Source: Pochonia chlamydosporia 170
Lineage: Eukaryota; Ascomycota; Sordariomycetes; Hypocreales; Clavicipitaceae
NCBI RefSeq assembly: GCF_001653235.2
Contig: NC_035791.1
Span: forward strand, 3,162,001 to 3,226,000
DNA length: 64,000 bases
Reading direction: 5' to 3'
Shown: positions 1 through 11,749 of the stretch, one piece after another
How positions within the stretch are numbered: the stretch's first letter is position 1
Layout: each line of letters begins with the position of its first letter
The notes under the pieces: generated by a model
Told to the model about the DNA's origin: nothing
The model's database searches: none
The model's input: the letters and a program-made list of their open reading frames with translations, nothing else
Position numbers and translations under genes: made by a program

Positions 1-615
1 GACTGGTAGATGTGGGCGAGTAGCCGAGGACAAGGGTGTTGCGGCTTGGAAACAGCTGTGGTGCAAGTCTTCGTGTCGACGGGGCGGTATCTTTTTATTT
101 ATATTTTTCCATTGGACATATTTGCATTGGGGGTATGATTTGAGGATGGCGCCTGGCAAGGTGATGATGGGATATAAGTAGTAGATTTGGAAGGAATTTG
201 CGATTTGAGGCGTAGATGAATGAGACAATTTATACACATTGCATACACTGTTCCCTTGTGACTCTTTTTTGTTGTGTGCGCACCACAAGTATACTGTTGG
301 TCTATATGTAAGAGGGCAACTTGAAGCTGTTTAAACGAGTAGTCTGCTGCATATCAACTAAGTACTAGTATAGATTTGACTATTCCAATAATCCAATCCA
401 GAGGACGCTGCCTCAAATACAGCAACCAACCCACTTACACGAACATATCCAAGTCAAATGTCAAAATATCCACCACCCAAACGCCATAAGTGCCCTTAAA
501 AGAAATCGTTCTGCTTAAGAGAATATATATGCCTTGAACTATACTCATACTCATCAAGTGTATTGGCATGCCAGTTTATAGTTTGTACGTTTGCCATCAT
601 GTTTGAACAAAGAGT
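1..615. other. Intergenic / 3' flank, no gene seen
   Basis: No open frame with coding character was found on either strand. The right end holds the 3' flank of the minus-strand gene that stops at 616. The stretch is moderately AT-rich. Confidence 0.6.
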
Positions 616-1453
616 TTAGAGGAAGCGCTTGGCCACACCAGCGATGGTATTGCCCCAGCCGTCGTCGCCGCCGCCTCTCGATCTGCCATAGCCATAGTCA
701 TCGTAGCCGCCGTAGCTGCCATAGCTCGACCGCCGCTCCCACTGCATACCGCCGTCACGGCCGCGGGAGACGCTGGCGCGACGGGTGTTGCCGCCAAAGT
801 CGCCAGCCATGCGGACAGCATCGCTGACGAGTCCGAACGAGTCGCCTGAAGCGGCTCGGGAGGCCATGCCCATCATGCGCTCCAAGGACGGCGGAATGCG
901 CAAGCCAAAGCGGGCAAGCAGACCAGCGAGAGCTCCTGTGGTGATGAGGGGCATCACCACGAGGAAGAAGACCTTCCATGGGTGACGCTTGGCGTAGTGG
1001 ACGAGGTCACGGATGAGACGTTTGAGCCGCTTGTACGCTCGTTGCATGAAGCCTTGTCGAGGAGAGCGCTTGTAGTAGGAGGACCGATTTCCTGAAGTAA
1101 AGGGTGGCGTTAGTGAAAATGCAGTTGGGTGTAAGTGACGCTGGGACTCCGGCCATGATTGCCTGTACAACCAACTCACCAAAGTTGAAGAAGCTCGAGC
1201 GGCTGTGGTTGCCGACACCAAAAAAAGATCCCCTTGAAGAATTGTGCTTATTATAGTGACTGTGACTGTCGCCGGTTAGGCCGCCTAACAAAGCGCCCGC
1301 AATGGAGCCGCCGCCGCGCGTGCGAGAGCTTGACCTGGAACGAGAACGATGTTTTCTTCGCGACCTGGAGGCATCCCGTCGGTGTTTCGATGGACGGGAC
1401 ATGCCACCAGGGCCAATGGACACACCGTCTGTGAAGGCGTCGAGAAACCCCAT
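616..1453 (-). CDS. Unrecognised small membrane protein, basic/Ser-Arg-rich
   Basis: Two exons: 1453-1180 and 1091-616, joined by an 88-nt intron with a GTGAGT donor and CAG acceptor. The junction restores a Gly codon, giving 249 residues. The first third is rich in Arg/Ser/Lys with a short Gly/Ala run (GGGSIAGALLGG). One hydrophobic segment near residues 130-155 (VFFLVVMPLITTGALAGL) is flanked upstream by a basic amphipathic stretch, so a single-pass membrane protein is likely. The C-terminal part is rich in Gly, Tyr, Ser and Arg (SYGSYGGYDDYGYGRSRGG), a low-complexity tail. I do not recognise a family. The gene model is supported by phase agreement, one good start codon and the absence of stops. 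Function is unknown. Confidence 0.65.
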
Positions 1454-3262
1454 TTCGCGGTTTTGTCTGTAACAATTGACACCCTCCTTATTTTTTCGGG
1501 TTTTCCCAAGTCCTTTGCCGCTGTCGGTTTATCAGTGGTTCTGTCTCCAATTTGCGATGGGCGCAGAAGCGGCTGTGGAATGCGAGACGTAGAATAGCTC
1601 CTCGGGAGGCTTCGATAGCCTGACCGCAAGTTGGACTCAGGGTCTAGAGCAGCAATTATCCAATGTCTGTCTCTGCTTGGTGAGAACTGCAAGTGTACTT
1701 TTTGTAGCCTGCTGCTGCTACAATGCAAACTGCGTGCGCACGACAGAACAAAGTATCTGTGCTCAGCCAGAACGCTGACGATGCGGGTTTGTGCAGGTTG
1801 CAGAATGCAGAGTGCATCTGCAAGACGAAGAAAGCTTGGACGCAGTCAAATTTACAAACGGCTCGGGGTTGGACGAAGCTGGGGCTGGGAAGGAACGATG
1901 CGGGACCTGCCATTAATTCGAGTGGCTGGTACGAGTTGACCCCGTACGTGCAGCTTTGGTCTGGTCAGGTCTGACCAGATCAGCACAAGACACATTCAAG
2001 GCAGGCGCAATACAGCAGATCAGTCATTAATACATATTGACTCAAGTACGGAGTACTGGCCTCGAATCAACGAATGCTCTGGCCGTGAGCCATCAGATAA
2101 AATGGCACAAATGGAGCACTTTGCAGCACAACACATGCAAGACCAGACGGCTTCAAATGTTGACTTTATGCACGTCTACAGAGTACCACACCGTCCAGAC
2201 TTGCACACCCCGCTGTTGGCCCTTGACGCCAGTCATCCCAACTCGCATCCCGTCTCGACCCTCAACACGAAACGGTCGTCTATCTCGGCTCCCATCTTCG
2301 GCCGAAGATGGGGGCCACTTGACGAGGCTTGACCCTGTATGCTCTGTAAATGCAAGTCATGGACCACCAGTACCGCTTCTGGCTTCTCTGCAGCCACTTT
2401 AGCATCTCTGTCCGTTCAATTCCATGTGTTGGGTATTCTGGCGGTCACCATGCCCACCGCTCCTTTCACTGGTCGACGCTGCACACATGTGGGTACAGGG
2501 TAGGATATTGTAACCTATGACCAAAGTTTTATCGAGGCCCAATAGCCAACAAACAAAGGCCATCCCTGTGTGATTCGGTATTTCCTTGATATGTCTGTGT
2601 TCCGTCTATCTGTATGTTTGTTTCGTTGTATGTTATTGGGGACAGCGGCGAATTGATGTCGTTGGTAATTGACACGTTGGCGTGAAAATTGGGTGGATGT
2701 GTCCCGGAGTATACCTGTGTAACACAGTCAACAAATCGGACCGTATTAGGCCAGTCGAGAATTAATATCCCAACAGTCTAGAAGTAGTGTGGCACTTCGC
2801 TTGGAAGTAGGCCGATCACGTCCTCGATACACCATTTTATGCTCAGCACAGGGTCTTTCAAAGGGACAGTACCAAACACATTGACAAGGAGTGCTTCTGA
2901 GCTAGGAACAATTCGGGGCAGTAAATATATGTTTCCCACACCAGAGTACATTGTACCGTACCATATTGTTGTGTGAAAGCTTCTTCGTCACGAGTCACAT
3001 GCAGCAGTTCGCGATGACTCAAATATAGAGGACATTCAAATTAGATTTGTAGACAATATTCCACCTGGCCAGTGGCGCACACCCATTGCATCAAATCAGG
3101 CAAACTTGGTCCAAAAAGAGTTAGCGCCGGGTAGCAAGATCCACTATGATTGGCCGTGGTGTTAGTGACCCACCACACGCACAAGCATGTGAATGTCACA
3201 CGAAAGTGAACAGCCCAAAGGTACATAAAGTAAAATAACTCACCTAGTTTTCAACAGATAAA
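1454..3262. other. Intergenic, no gene supported
   Basis: Several short overlapping open frames occur on both strands, but none has recognisable protein sequence or convincing splice structure. It probably includes the promoter of the minus-strand gene ending at 1453. One copy of a GTACGGAGTAC motif lies at 2046-2056. Confidence 0.5.
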
Positions 3263-3334
3263 AGCAATTTGGCGCAGTGGAAGCGCGCCGGGCTCATAAC
3301 CCGGAGGCCGTACGATCGAAACGTACAATTGCTA
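3263..3334 (+). tRNA. Initiator tRNA-Met (anticodon CAT), intronless
   Basis: A 72-nt cloverleaf. The acceptor stem AGCAATT (3263-3269) pairs perfectly with AATTGCT (3327-3333), followed by discriminator A. The D arm has GCGC stems around AGTGGAA. The anticodon stem CCGGG/CCCGG encloses CTCATAA, placing CAT at 3295-3297. The T arm is GTACG-ATCGAAA-CGTAC. Three features mark it as eukaryotic initiator rather than elongator: the A1:T72 end pair, three consecutive G:C pairs next to the anticodon loop, and a T loop starting with A rather than the usual T. No intron is present. A T-rich run (from about 3344, CTTTCTTTTTTTC) follows within about 10-20 nt and would serve as the RNA polymerase III terminator. 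Confidence 0.95.
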
Positions 3335-3472
3335 TTCTGCTTTCTTTTTTTCTTTCGTCGAGATATCGTCGTGTGAACGTGATCCGATGTTTTGGGTGTA
3401 CAGGGGCGACTTTGCACTATTTTTTGCGGTAGGGAAAGAGCGACAGGAGCGACAGACATTGGGAAGGTACGG

Positions 3473-3541
3473 GAGGGCTATGGGCTCCAGATCGGCGAAG
3501 TTTGTCGGCGGCAAAGGCACTTGGGGCTGCGGAATGGGCGT
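3473..3541 (+). repeat. 69-bp inverted repeat, left arm
   Basis: Reverse complement of 4311-4379 with about four mismatches over 69 bases. The arms are separated by 769 bp. Both copies are open in a frame that reads TPIPQPQVPLPP..NFAD, so they may derive from a duplicated coding fragment or element end. Confidence 0.8.
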
Positions 3542-3950
3542 TCGAGATGGTCCGTGTTGGTGATGTCTTGGCGACCACTTTTGGTCTTTTAATTTTATTT
3601 TAAATAGGGATACTGGTGTACAACGATGCCTGAATTTGACGGAATTGGAATCCCGTTGATCTGGATCGTTGCGTTTTGAGGTTTGAATGCATCCCGACAA
3701 CAGAGAGGGTCCGGCTCTGTCCATTGATCCGAACGTCCCTGCAGATTCATAGCGAAATATGTTCACCAACAATCAAGCATACACCAAGGTATCGTACTAC
3801 AGTGGGAGGTAAAAAGGGTATTTACCCACCTAACAGGTATCCCACATCGCCCAATGTCCTCTAACATGTTCAGATATGTTCGCCCATATGCGGAGATATC
3901 ACGTATCGCCTAATGTATGGTAATATGTTTGGGGATCTCAGCGTATATGT

Positions 3951-3980
3951 GGATGTGGGCAAATGTATTTGCCCACATCC
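3951..3980. repeat. Perfect 30-bp palindrome (hairpin)
   Basis: The arms GGATGTGGGCAAAT and ATTTGCCCACATCC surround a 2-base centre (GT). The palindrome sits between the two arms of the 69-bp inverted repeat. Nearby are near-repeats of ATCGCC(C/T)AATGT at about 3847 and 3906. It could be a remnant of a small inverted-repeat element, a protein-binding palindrome or a hairpin; the sequence alone does not decide. Confidence 0.75.
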
Positions 3981-4310
3981 TTTACATCATAATGTAGCAT
4001 GCGAGGCACAATGTCTTTGGTTGGTGCCTGAACTTTTGACCTCTCATTTGCGTCGTCGTGGCTGCCGCCACGACTTTGCAAAACGGTCCTCTTTGGGACT
4101 CAACCAGTGGTGCATGCTGGAATTGTAACACCCAGAACCTTGGAAATGAATGTTGAATTTACTTCATTATCTACAAGCACTCTCCATCCACAGAGTCACA
4201 ATACTCCCCGCAAAACTTTTGGGCTCAGAAAGGTTGGCCCACGAGCCTCACCAAAGCAATCAGCACCTTGGTGTACCAGTTACAGTTTTGCTCGTCTACC
4301 TAGCTACGAG

Positions 4311-4379
4311 ACGCCCATTCCGCAGCCCCAAGTGCCTTTGCCGCCTCCAAACTTTGCCGATCCGGAGCCCATAGCCCTC
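4311..4379 (-). repeat. 69-bp inverted repeat, right arm
   Basis: Partner of 3473-3541 in inverted orientation. Two of the roughly four differences are transitions. Flanking sequence outside the 69 bases does not match, so the duplicated unit appears to end there. Confidence 0.8.
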
Positions 4380-4749
4380 TTTTGTTTGTAGCCTTGGTGA
4401 TGGAATGGCACCATCTACTGGCTTTTCATATTCTCTTGGCTGATGGAGAGTGCGCGATGGATACTGCGGTGCAGTATCCACACCACGCACCACTGACCAA
4501 ATCACGAAGGACATGGAAATTCTGGCCAGAGAGGTCATGTAGGATGCATGTGTGTTTAATTCAATGCATCATCTCTGTATGTCACTTGTTGTTGAAATAC
4601 CACATGTGGAGATCTGAAAGGCTGGTTCTAAATTGCGCTTTGAAGTTACACTATCAATGAGAAGAACACTAAATTCTACTGTGCTGCAACAATATAGGAA
4701 GAAATGGACTATGCAGAATATCAGAGAACTACAGTGAATACACATAGCA

Positions 4750-4926
4750 TTATCTGCAGCCTAGCCAACACGTATAAGCAAGCCATTTGTAGACGTCCGG
4801 CACCCGTGTGTAGTGAATCTCATCGGCCATGAAATTGGGGTTACGGTATAACTGGTGTACTTCTTCAGGGAAACTAATCACCACGTAGCCTACATATTCC
4901 CCAACGGTTAAACAGTCGTCCACTGC
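4750..4926 (-). pseudogene. Possible decayed coding exon, unrecognised
   Basis: Reading leftwards from a CAG acceptor-like site at 4929-4927, 58 codons are open to a TAA at 4750-4752. The peptide looks like folded-protein sequence (for example VGEYVGYVVISFPEEVHQLY and ADEIHYTRVPDVYKWL). Upstream on the same strand the sequence breaks into several frames with stops, and no start or complete splice chain could be built. It may be the last exon of a dead gene. The family is not recognised. A chance open frame remains possible. Confidence 0.3.
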
Positions 4927-5856
4927 CTGCCTAGCTCGTGTAAGAAGAAATTAACGTACCCTTCGTATCCCAGTTAGCTAACTCATTGTTAGGCAAGAGG
5001 ACATAGTTTCACAACATTATTCATGAACTGGCGAATTTGATGTTGAAGAGGATCTGCGGGCTTTTACCGGCCCAGTTCTTCTGCATCGAATGATGGCCCT
5101 GCTCCTAAAGGCCAATACCATGACCCGAGACGCCCAACCAATGCTTTGGATCCGCAGATAGCTTACGCTTCCTACCAAACTTTGTAACTTTATGCCCTCT
5201 CTTCGTCACTGTCAAGTAGAATCACATATGAGTAGAAGTCTGCTTTATTACTTCAATGGAGCGCAGCAAACTCTGTGAGGTGGGTGTTCGATATCAGAGG
5301 TGGAAACATGGAATGGAATCAAGACGGAAACCGTTCCAGAATAAGCGAGTGTATTTCCGATTATGGGCAAATATGGTGTAATAATTATTAAAATACCGTG
5401 ATGTGTAATTGTACACTTGATTGTGTATAAGAAGCCTGCTAGTTTGAGATGATGCTGTGTCACCTGTTCATCCTCCAAATACATGAGATTCCTGGTACCA
5501 TCATACCCAGACACGGTAAGAGAGTATCCATTCACAAATTAGAGGTTTCGGGAAAAAACATGGGACGGGAACCTGCATGCCAAGAACACTCTAGCAGCGC
5601 ATGCCACACCACTATTTGGCCAAGCGAACCTTCTGAGCGCTTGTTGGCCACTTGCGATTTGGTTTCTGCAGCTCAAGATGATAGATCTGGCCCACTGCAA
5701 AGAGTGCATACTACTTAATAAGAAACCGACGCTTCACGGCTGGTGGTGAGTTTCACGTAGAAAGCGACAATAAGGCACCGATGATGGAAACGAGGCGCAT
5801 TGGAATAGTTTGTGAATGAGATACGTGTATTCAATGGAATTATATTTGCCGACTTT

Positions 5857-7262
5857 TTAAACGCCCATATCATTTAATTCATGCTCCGTTTCCCCGTCCT
5901 TGTGTACCCTTGTCCTCCCTGCCGAGTTGTGCCACTTCTGGCTCCAACTTCTCGTTACAATAATCCCCCCGTCTACTAAACTCTTATCACTTGCTGTATC
6001 GCGCAGTTGCCAAAATTGATGATCATTCTGTGAACGGTTGCTGCTGCCAGTTCGCTCTTTGGATTTTGGATTTGATCGATACCCGGACGGGTTCATATTT
6101 GAACTGCCGTCATGTTGGGCACGGGATGCGACGACCCGACCGCGGATGAAGATGGCGAACGAAGGGAGACAGCCGACAATGATTGCTAGGATAGTTAGTA
6201 TAGCTGACCCATTGGCGAGGTTGGAGGAGAAAGATTGTGTCTATACATACCGACAGCTCCTTCGATACCAGCCCACTTGACAATGTGTTAGCTTGCGACT
6301 GATAATTGGAATTGAGTGGGCAAGAAAACATACCAGCATGAGCCATGTCGTGCTGACTTGGCCGGACGATGCACTCGACTCCAACGACACGCTTCTGATA
6401 ATGGCAGTCACCATGGTAATAACACCAACCAGAAAAACGACGCCGATACTAATCTTCTCAACCAGTGAGATTCTCAGATTCCACATGACACGAATAGGAA
6501 CAGCCATAACTGTTGTATGCCTAGTCAGCCACGATGACACCGCCCAGTACCGAATGGACAAACTTACTCATTAAGTCGGTCGCCAAGTCTGCGCCAAGAC
6601 TGAACCACAGACTGATCTCCTTTGCCCTCGAATCCCTAGGTGTGGCGCACTCGCCTGCCGTAAACCAAGCATGCATAGATGAGCAGCTGGTAAAATTGCT
6701 GATGCAGCACCCAATAAAGGTCAAGACGGAGAATATCAGAACCCCCCACCAAATCTTGTTGTACAAAGGTAATCCGTCCGTGAGCCTCTTGAACATGAAC
6801 AGCAAGCTCCATTTAACGGACCACAGCGTCAACCAGAAAAAGAATTGGACGGTAAAGAACTCGTACAGCATGACGACCAGGTCATGTTCCAAACTGGGAT
6901 ATGGCTTCATCTCCTGGGCAGTGATGGCCATGACGTTGAAGAAGGTATCAATCGTGGCATAGTAGAGCGCGCAAGTGATGGCAAACGATACCAAGGCGAG
7001 GTACATGAAGAGATCCTCCATTTCAATCGGAATTCTACGATTCTTAAACCATCGCGCCCCGGTGCGCATGGTGACGAAAACGATGGCCACGCATAGTGAT
7101 GCGATGAGACCTCTCTGCAAAGATTCGGTTAATTGGACAGATCCCGGCCAAGTTGATCAGACATAGACGGGAGAAAGATAGAGTGCAAGTTACCTCGTCT
7201 GCTTCGCGGGAGATATTTTGTGACACCATTGCGGCAGTCTGTGCGGCGGAAGATCCACGCAC
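5857..7262 (-). CDS. Fungal rhodopsin-domain integral membrane protein
   Basis: Five exons: 7262-7194, 7114-6568, 6509-6334, 6275-6251 and 6185-5857. All junctions have GT..AG ends and agree in phase, giving 381 residues. If the in-frame Met at 7229 is used instead, the product is 370. Hydrophobic segments recur through the first ~300 residues (GLIASLCVAIVFVTM, DLFMYLALVSFAITCALYY, FTVQFFFWLTLWSVKWSLLF, ILIFSV-type segment, ISIGVVFLVGVITMVTAII, WAGIEGAVGA-IIVGCLPSF), matching the seven-helix layout of the large fungal rhodopsin-domain/PTH11-related group. The WxxIE...GCLP segment is typical of its last helix. The ~100-residue C-terminal tail is polar and probably cytosolic. Ligand and signalling partner are unknown; family membership is inference from the helix pattern and motif. 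Confidence 0.85.
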
Positions 7263-9236
7263 CTAGGATCGATCTACAACAATTCGGATCTCAACTCATT
7301 CATGGTGTTTCTACGCAAATCTCAGAGAATCAAAACCTGAGACGACGAAATGCTGGTGGCGGGCAGCCAGATAATATCGAGTGTCAAAGGATCAAATCCA
7401 CGTGACGGACAGGATCATATTTCTCCTTGCTTAAGAAAAATCTCCTATCAACTACGCAATAAAGCCCAGGGTGATTTGAGAGCTAAAAACAGGCCAAACG
7501 ACAGACAGCCCTCGGTTGGGGCTGCTGGATCGACAATCTTCGAGACACAAGGCGCCCTGGTCCTTCCATTCTCAAGCTAGTTTACTAGGGTGGGTATGTG
7601 ACGCTGACACAGAATAACGCCGGTCCCTGAAGTGGTGGATGGAGAATTGCTGAAGAGTTGGTGGGCTTGCTGGCATGTGTGGCTGGGAGTTGGTCTTCAA
7701 GGTGAGACGCCTCGCAAGCCTCTCAAGGTCTGCTCTTGGGGGTCATTCTGATGGAGTTATGGTAGGTGGCGGAACCGGACAAGTTATGAACTAGTGAGGC
7801 ATCTGTAGCAAGACCTATGATGAGCGGCAAGGATAGTTTCCGGGTTTCCATGCCCTTTTCAGGCCTTTAATACCTCAGAACGCATTCTAGAACGACTTTC
7901 ACATACCTGAAGCGGATATCGACAGGCTCCCTTTTACCCAGAATTAACAGTTGAAGAGTTTGACGGGGTTGACAGTTGAGTCCCAATACGAATGAAACGA
8001 GGGTAGGCCTGACGCCACGGACATCAGTGTCAAGACGAAGGAGTTGTAGTGCTAAACTACTCCTTGGACTAGCAGAGCACACAACTCAGGCTGGTCCATT
8101 TAGCAGCAGCCACGTGGGGGCCATGGGGACGACTTGGTAACATTTGCCCTCCATAATAAGCAGCCATGATGGACAGTGCATCGGTAGGAGTTTTCATGAT
8201 GCGCAGGAGCAGATGGTCATGCGTCGACCAGCCGCGAAAGAGCCGTGCTTGGCGGGAGTCTGTCTCGCTTGGAGACAATGCAAATAGTCGAGTGGAATCG
8301 GCAAGGTCAGGGACCAGGACCAGGACCAAACACGCGGTAAAGGCCCAGTCGCTGGAGCAGGGCCCGTTCATGCCCTTGTGACGGCTGTCGGTGTCGGTAT
8401 GAGATGAGCCCCCCCGTTGAGGCGTTTTGCTGGCGTCGCCGGAGCTGGTGCCGTCACTGGGCAGCGAGTGTTTGAATGTTGATGGAGCATGTCAAGTCGA
8501 CGGCCAAATTCCCAAACTAGGATCGAACGCCTTTAGCGGGAGAGACGGCGCCCCTTTCCCCGGCCCGTCAATCTCCACGGTTGGTGGAAGGAAGGTGGCA
8601 CCCTCGCCTCGCTTGGCTTCTGCTTCGCTGAGTGTCAGTCAGTCCCTCTTCTTGAGCCATTGACGAGTGAAGGTTGACGTTTTGCCTTGCTCTGTGCCAG
8701 GCAGGCTGTATTATCCCAAGAACTTACTCCCTCACCTCATCAATCCACCTCCATCCCAGTCAGTCAGGCCAAAACTCAGCCAACGAGCCACCTACTGCTG
8801 CTAGCCAAGCCGGGAAAATCACTCCGCTCCAATTCTCTTTGACAGCTCCGCGAAATCCGCGACATTGAATCTGTCCTGGGTATTAATTGCGGGCACTCAG
8901 ATGGCCTCGTGCACAATAGAGAGGCCGGCGGCCTTCTATTTACCCGAAATTCACAATGCAAACCATGAATTAATACACATGATAAAGTGGCAGAATTCCC
9001 GTCCAATTGACACTACACAGCGTTGACGACGACTTCGACTTCGCTCCTCGACAATTCTCGTCCACCAGTCACGCAACCGCGGCTTTCTCCGTCCCAGATC
9101 AGAACTTTCTGACCCTCCTGGCCGTCGGTGACCCCCCCATTTCCCTCCATCCTGCAGGTCGAACTGGGTGTCTCCTAGTAAGACTGCACAGTACCTGCGT
9201 CTTTTCATCCCCAGCTTGCCCTGATCCGGCTTCAGA
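7263..9236. other. Intergenic between divergently transcribed genes
   Basis: It separates the minus-strand rhodopsin-domain gene from the plus-strand FAD oxidase and should hold both promoters. Short open frames exist, including a minus-strand one at 8069-8371, but none has coding character I can support. Confidence 0.5.
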
Positions 9237-11032
9237 ATGCGCCTTTTCGGTCTCAGTACCGTGTTGCTGGCCCAGCTGGGTTTGAGTGCCGCCACTCTCA
9301 CCCTGAGCGAGGTTCAAGCACAGATTGAGGCATATCAAGAGCAGAATGGAACCAATGTTGCCCGATCGGCTCCCCAGTTTGGATGTACTCTGGCCGTAAG
9401 GAACCTGTCCAAAATTTGTGAAGCCACCTAGATATGAATGCCTGCTAATTGACGTTGCAGTGTGGCTTCTTAGCCTTTTCCAACTCGGGAAAACTATCAT
9501 ACCCAAATAGCCCGACTTATGAATTCGAGGAATCGCGGTACTGGTCACAACAGCAGGCACTCACTCATCCCGCCTGTCGATTCACGCCGGGTTCTGCTGA
9601 GGACGTCTCACTGGCTGTGTTGACTTCCCGAGTGACCCAATGCAAGTTTGCCGTCAAGAGTGGCGGCCACGCTGCCTTTGCTGGCGCCTCCAACATTGAG
9701 GGCGGCGTGACACTGGATCTGAGAAAGCTCAACCAGATTGTTGTCTCTGCTGACAAGAAGCAGACAGCAGTTGGCGCCGGAAATGTCTGGTACGATGTTT
9801 ACACCAAGCTCCAGCCGATGGGTTTGACCGTCATCGGAGGCAGAGTTTCTGCTATTGGTGTCGGCGGTTTGACTTTGGGCGGAGGTATTTCGTTCTTTTC
9901 TAACCGTTATGGCTGGGCTTGTGACAATGTCAATAACTACCAGGTATGTTGACTGGCGAAACCGTCCAGAATTCCACAACTCTGAATGGCTAACATTTTG
10001 CTAGGTCGTGTTTGCAGATGGCACCATCCGTGATGTCAATCCCAAGTCATACTCCGACTTGTATTGGGCCCTGCGTGGCGGAGGAAACAACTTTGGCATT
10101 GTCACCCGTTTCGATCTCGCGACATATCCTCAAGGTGATATGTGGGCTGGTGCGCAGACCTTCCTTCTCAACAAGGACACCACCGCTGCTGTCAACAACG
10201 CGTTCTATAATTTTGCCATCAACTCCCCGCAAGATCCATACGCTCAGATCATCACTGCATATGCGTACGCCCAGACTCAAAATATATACGTAATCGCTTC
10301 TGATCTCCAGTACGGAAAACCCACTCCCAACCCTGCTATTCTGAAGAACTTCACGGATATTCCCGGACCAATTGCGGACACGCTCCGTGTTACCAATCTG
10401 ACCGGCCTGACCCTTGAATTCAACAACACCAACCCTGGTGGTTTCCGGTATGTTTTCCTCCATTGTATGACTCTCAGACGTACAGCAAGCTGACAGATGC
10501 AGGCAAACCTATTGGGCCCTTATGACTGGCAACGACGCTGCCTTAATGACTGAGATGGTTTCCATTTACCAAGAGGAAGTTGAGAAGGTCAAGGACGCGC
10601 CAGGAATTGTTCCTTCCGTTATCTTCCAACCAATCTCCACGGATCAGACAAAGTTCTTCTCCAAGAACGGTGGAAACCCTCTGGGGCTTGCTGGCCAGGG
10701 TCCCTTGAACCGTATGTTTCTCTGATTCGGATGCCGATAATTCGTGTTACTGACGAGCCTTAGTGATCAACATTGATATCTCATGGTCCAATGTAGCTGA
10801 TGACACTCGTATCCTTGCCGCCGCTCAGAACATGGCCACTCGGTTCGCCGCTGCCGCCAAGGCGAAGGGCCTGGACCACCCGTACCTGTACCAAAACTAC
10901 GCTGCTCTGCAACAGGATGTCTTTTCGAGCTATGGAAAGGACAATGTGGCGAGGTTGAAGTCGGTTCAGGCCAAGTACGATCCTACCAAGGTGTGGCAGA
11001 AGCTGCAACCAGGATACTTCAAACTTGGTTAA
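9237..11032 (+). CDS. Secreted FAD-linked oxidoreductase (BBE-like, PCMH-type)
   Basis: Five exons: 9237-9395, 9461-9943, 10005-10447, 10503-10711 and 10764-11032; 520 residues. Residues 1-19 (MRLFGLSTVLLAQLGLSAA) form a signal peptide. A PCMH-type FAD-binding domain follows, with KSGGH carrying the His used for 8-alpha linkage. A later Cys in GWACDNV fits the second, 6-S-cysteinyl attachment, so bicovalent FAD is likely. LRGGGNNFGIVT is a family signature in the FAD domain. The C-terminus ends with YDPTKVWQKLQPGYFKLG, the usual berberine-bridge-like tail. Relatives oxidise alcohols, sugars or secondary-metabolite intermediates with O2, yielding H2O2; the substrate here is unknown. Neighbours do not form a biosynthetic cluster. 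Confidence 0.92.
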
Positions 11033-11749
11033 GGGAGATTTAATATCACATATAACAATATGTATCAATAGACTTAATACCGCACATAGCATATACAGAA
11101 TTATTATGCAGTCCCATGGCAGCTTCTAGTAACCGTTATTACTTTGGAATCAAAATTTCGTGGTGTCACTTCTACTCCTAGCTTATAGAATGAAATTCGA
11201 AGATATTATCTTCAAAACGAGGTCCTGTCCTGGTGTGCTCTAGGCTCTACTGTTTAAATGGACGAGACTAAAGGCGACGATATGCATAATCCTTGTAGCT
11301 GCGCTGTGATTCTGATTGTCCATGTAGTCTCGTTGGTTAGTACGATGTGAGACGCTCAATTGATAGGTTCCTTAAATAACGGCACATTACTCCCGGAGAG
11401 TGGATTTTATCAACAACACCAACAGTGTAGACTCAGAACGTATGTTGCTCGGCTACATGTTGCTGCGTGGTGCTTTTGGCGGATATTGTTACACCAAGTT
11501 TGTCGAGCATTTAGCTGCAACTAAGGCTCTATCACCGTAGAAGACATACAATACCAAGTACATTGGCCATTATGTATCAGTGAATATTAGAGCATGCCAG
11601 GGGATGCTCTAGATCTTTATGTCCTGGAGTGTTCGTGCTGCTCAAAATATCGCAGCTGGAGCAACGTAAGTTCAATCGAGCCTTTGGGAAACCAAAGTGT
11701 TCAGTTCAAAATGTATTGCTTCTTATAGTACAAGTTACACATATCTAAT
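11033..11749. other. Convergent 3' intergenic region
   Basis: It lies between the stop codons of the FAD oxidase and mS29 genes and should hold both 3' ends. No gene was found. Confidence 0.6.

Larger units (their letters stand above)
3335..5856. other. Gene-poor region with degenerate repeats
   Basis: No intact gene is supported. The stretch contains the inverted repeat pair, the palindrome and the possible decayed exon listed separately. A 95-codon minus-strand frame at 5248-5535 is open but has no recognisable features and no splice partners. Overall it looks like an old insertion or decayed gene zone downstream of the tRNA gene. tRNA genes are common neighbours of mobile-element insertions, but no intact element is seen. 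Confidence 0.5.

Noticed and set aside
5248..5535. 95-codon minus-strand frame in the degenerate zone
   Set aside because: No family features or splice partners; it is isolated among stops.
8069..8371. 100-codon minus-strand frame upstream of the FAD oxidase
   Set aside because: Low-information composition and no intron or domain support.
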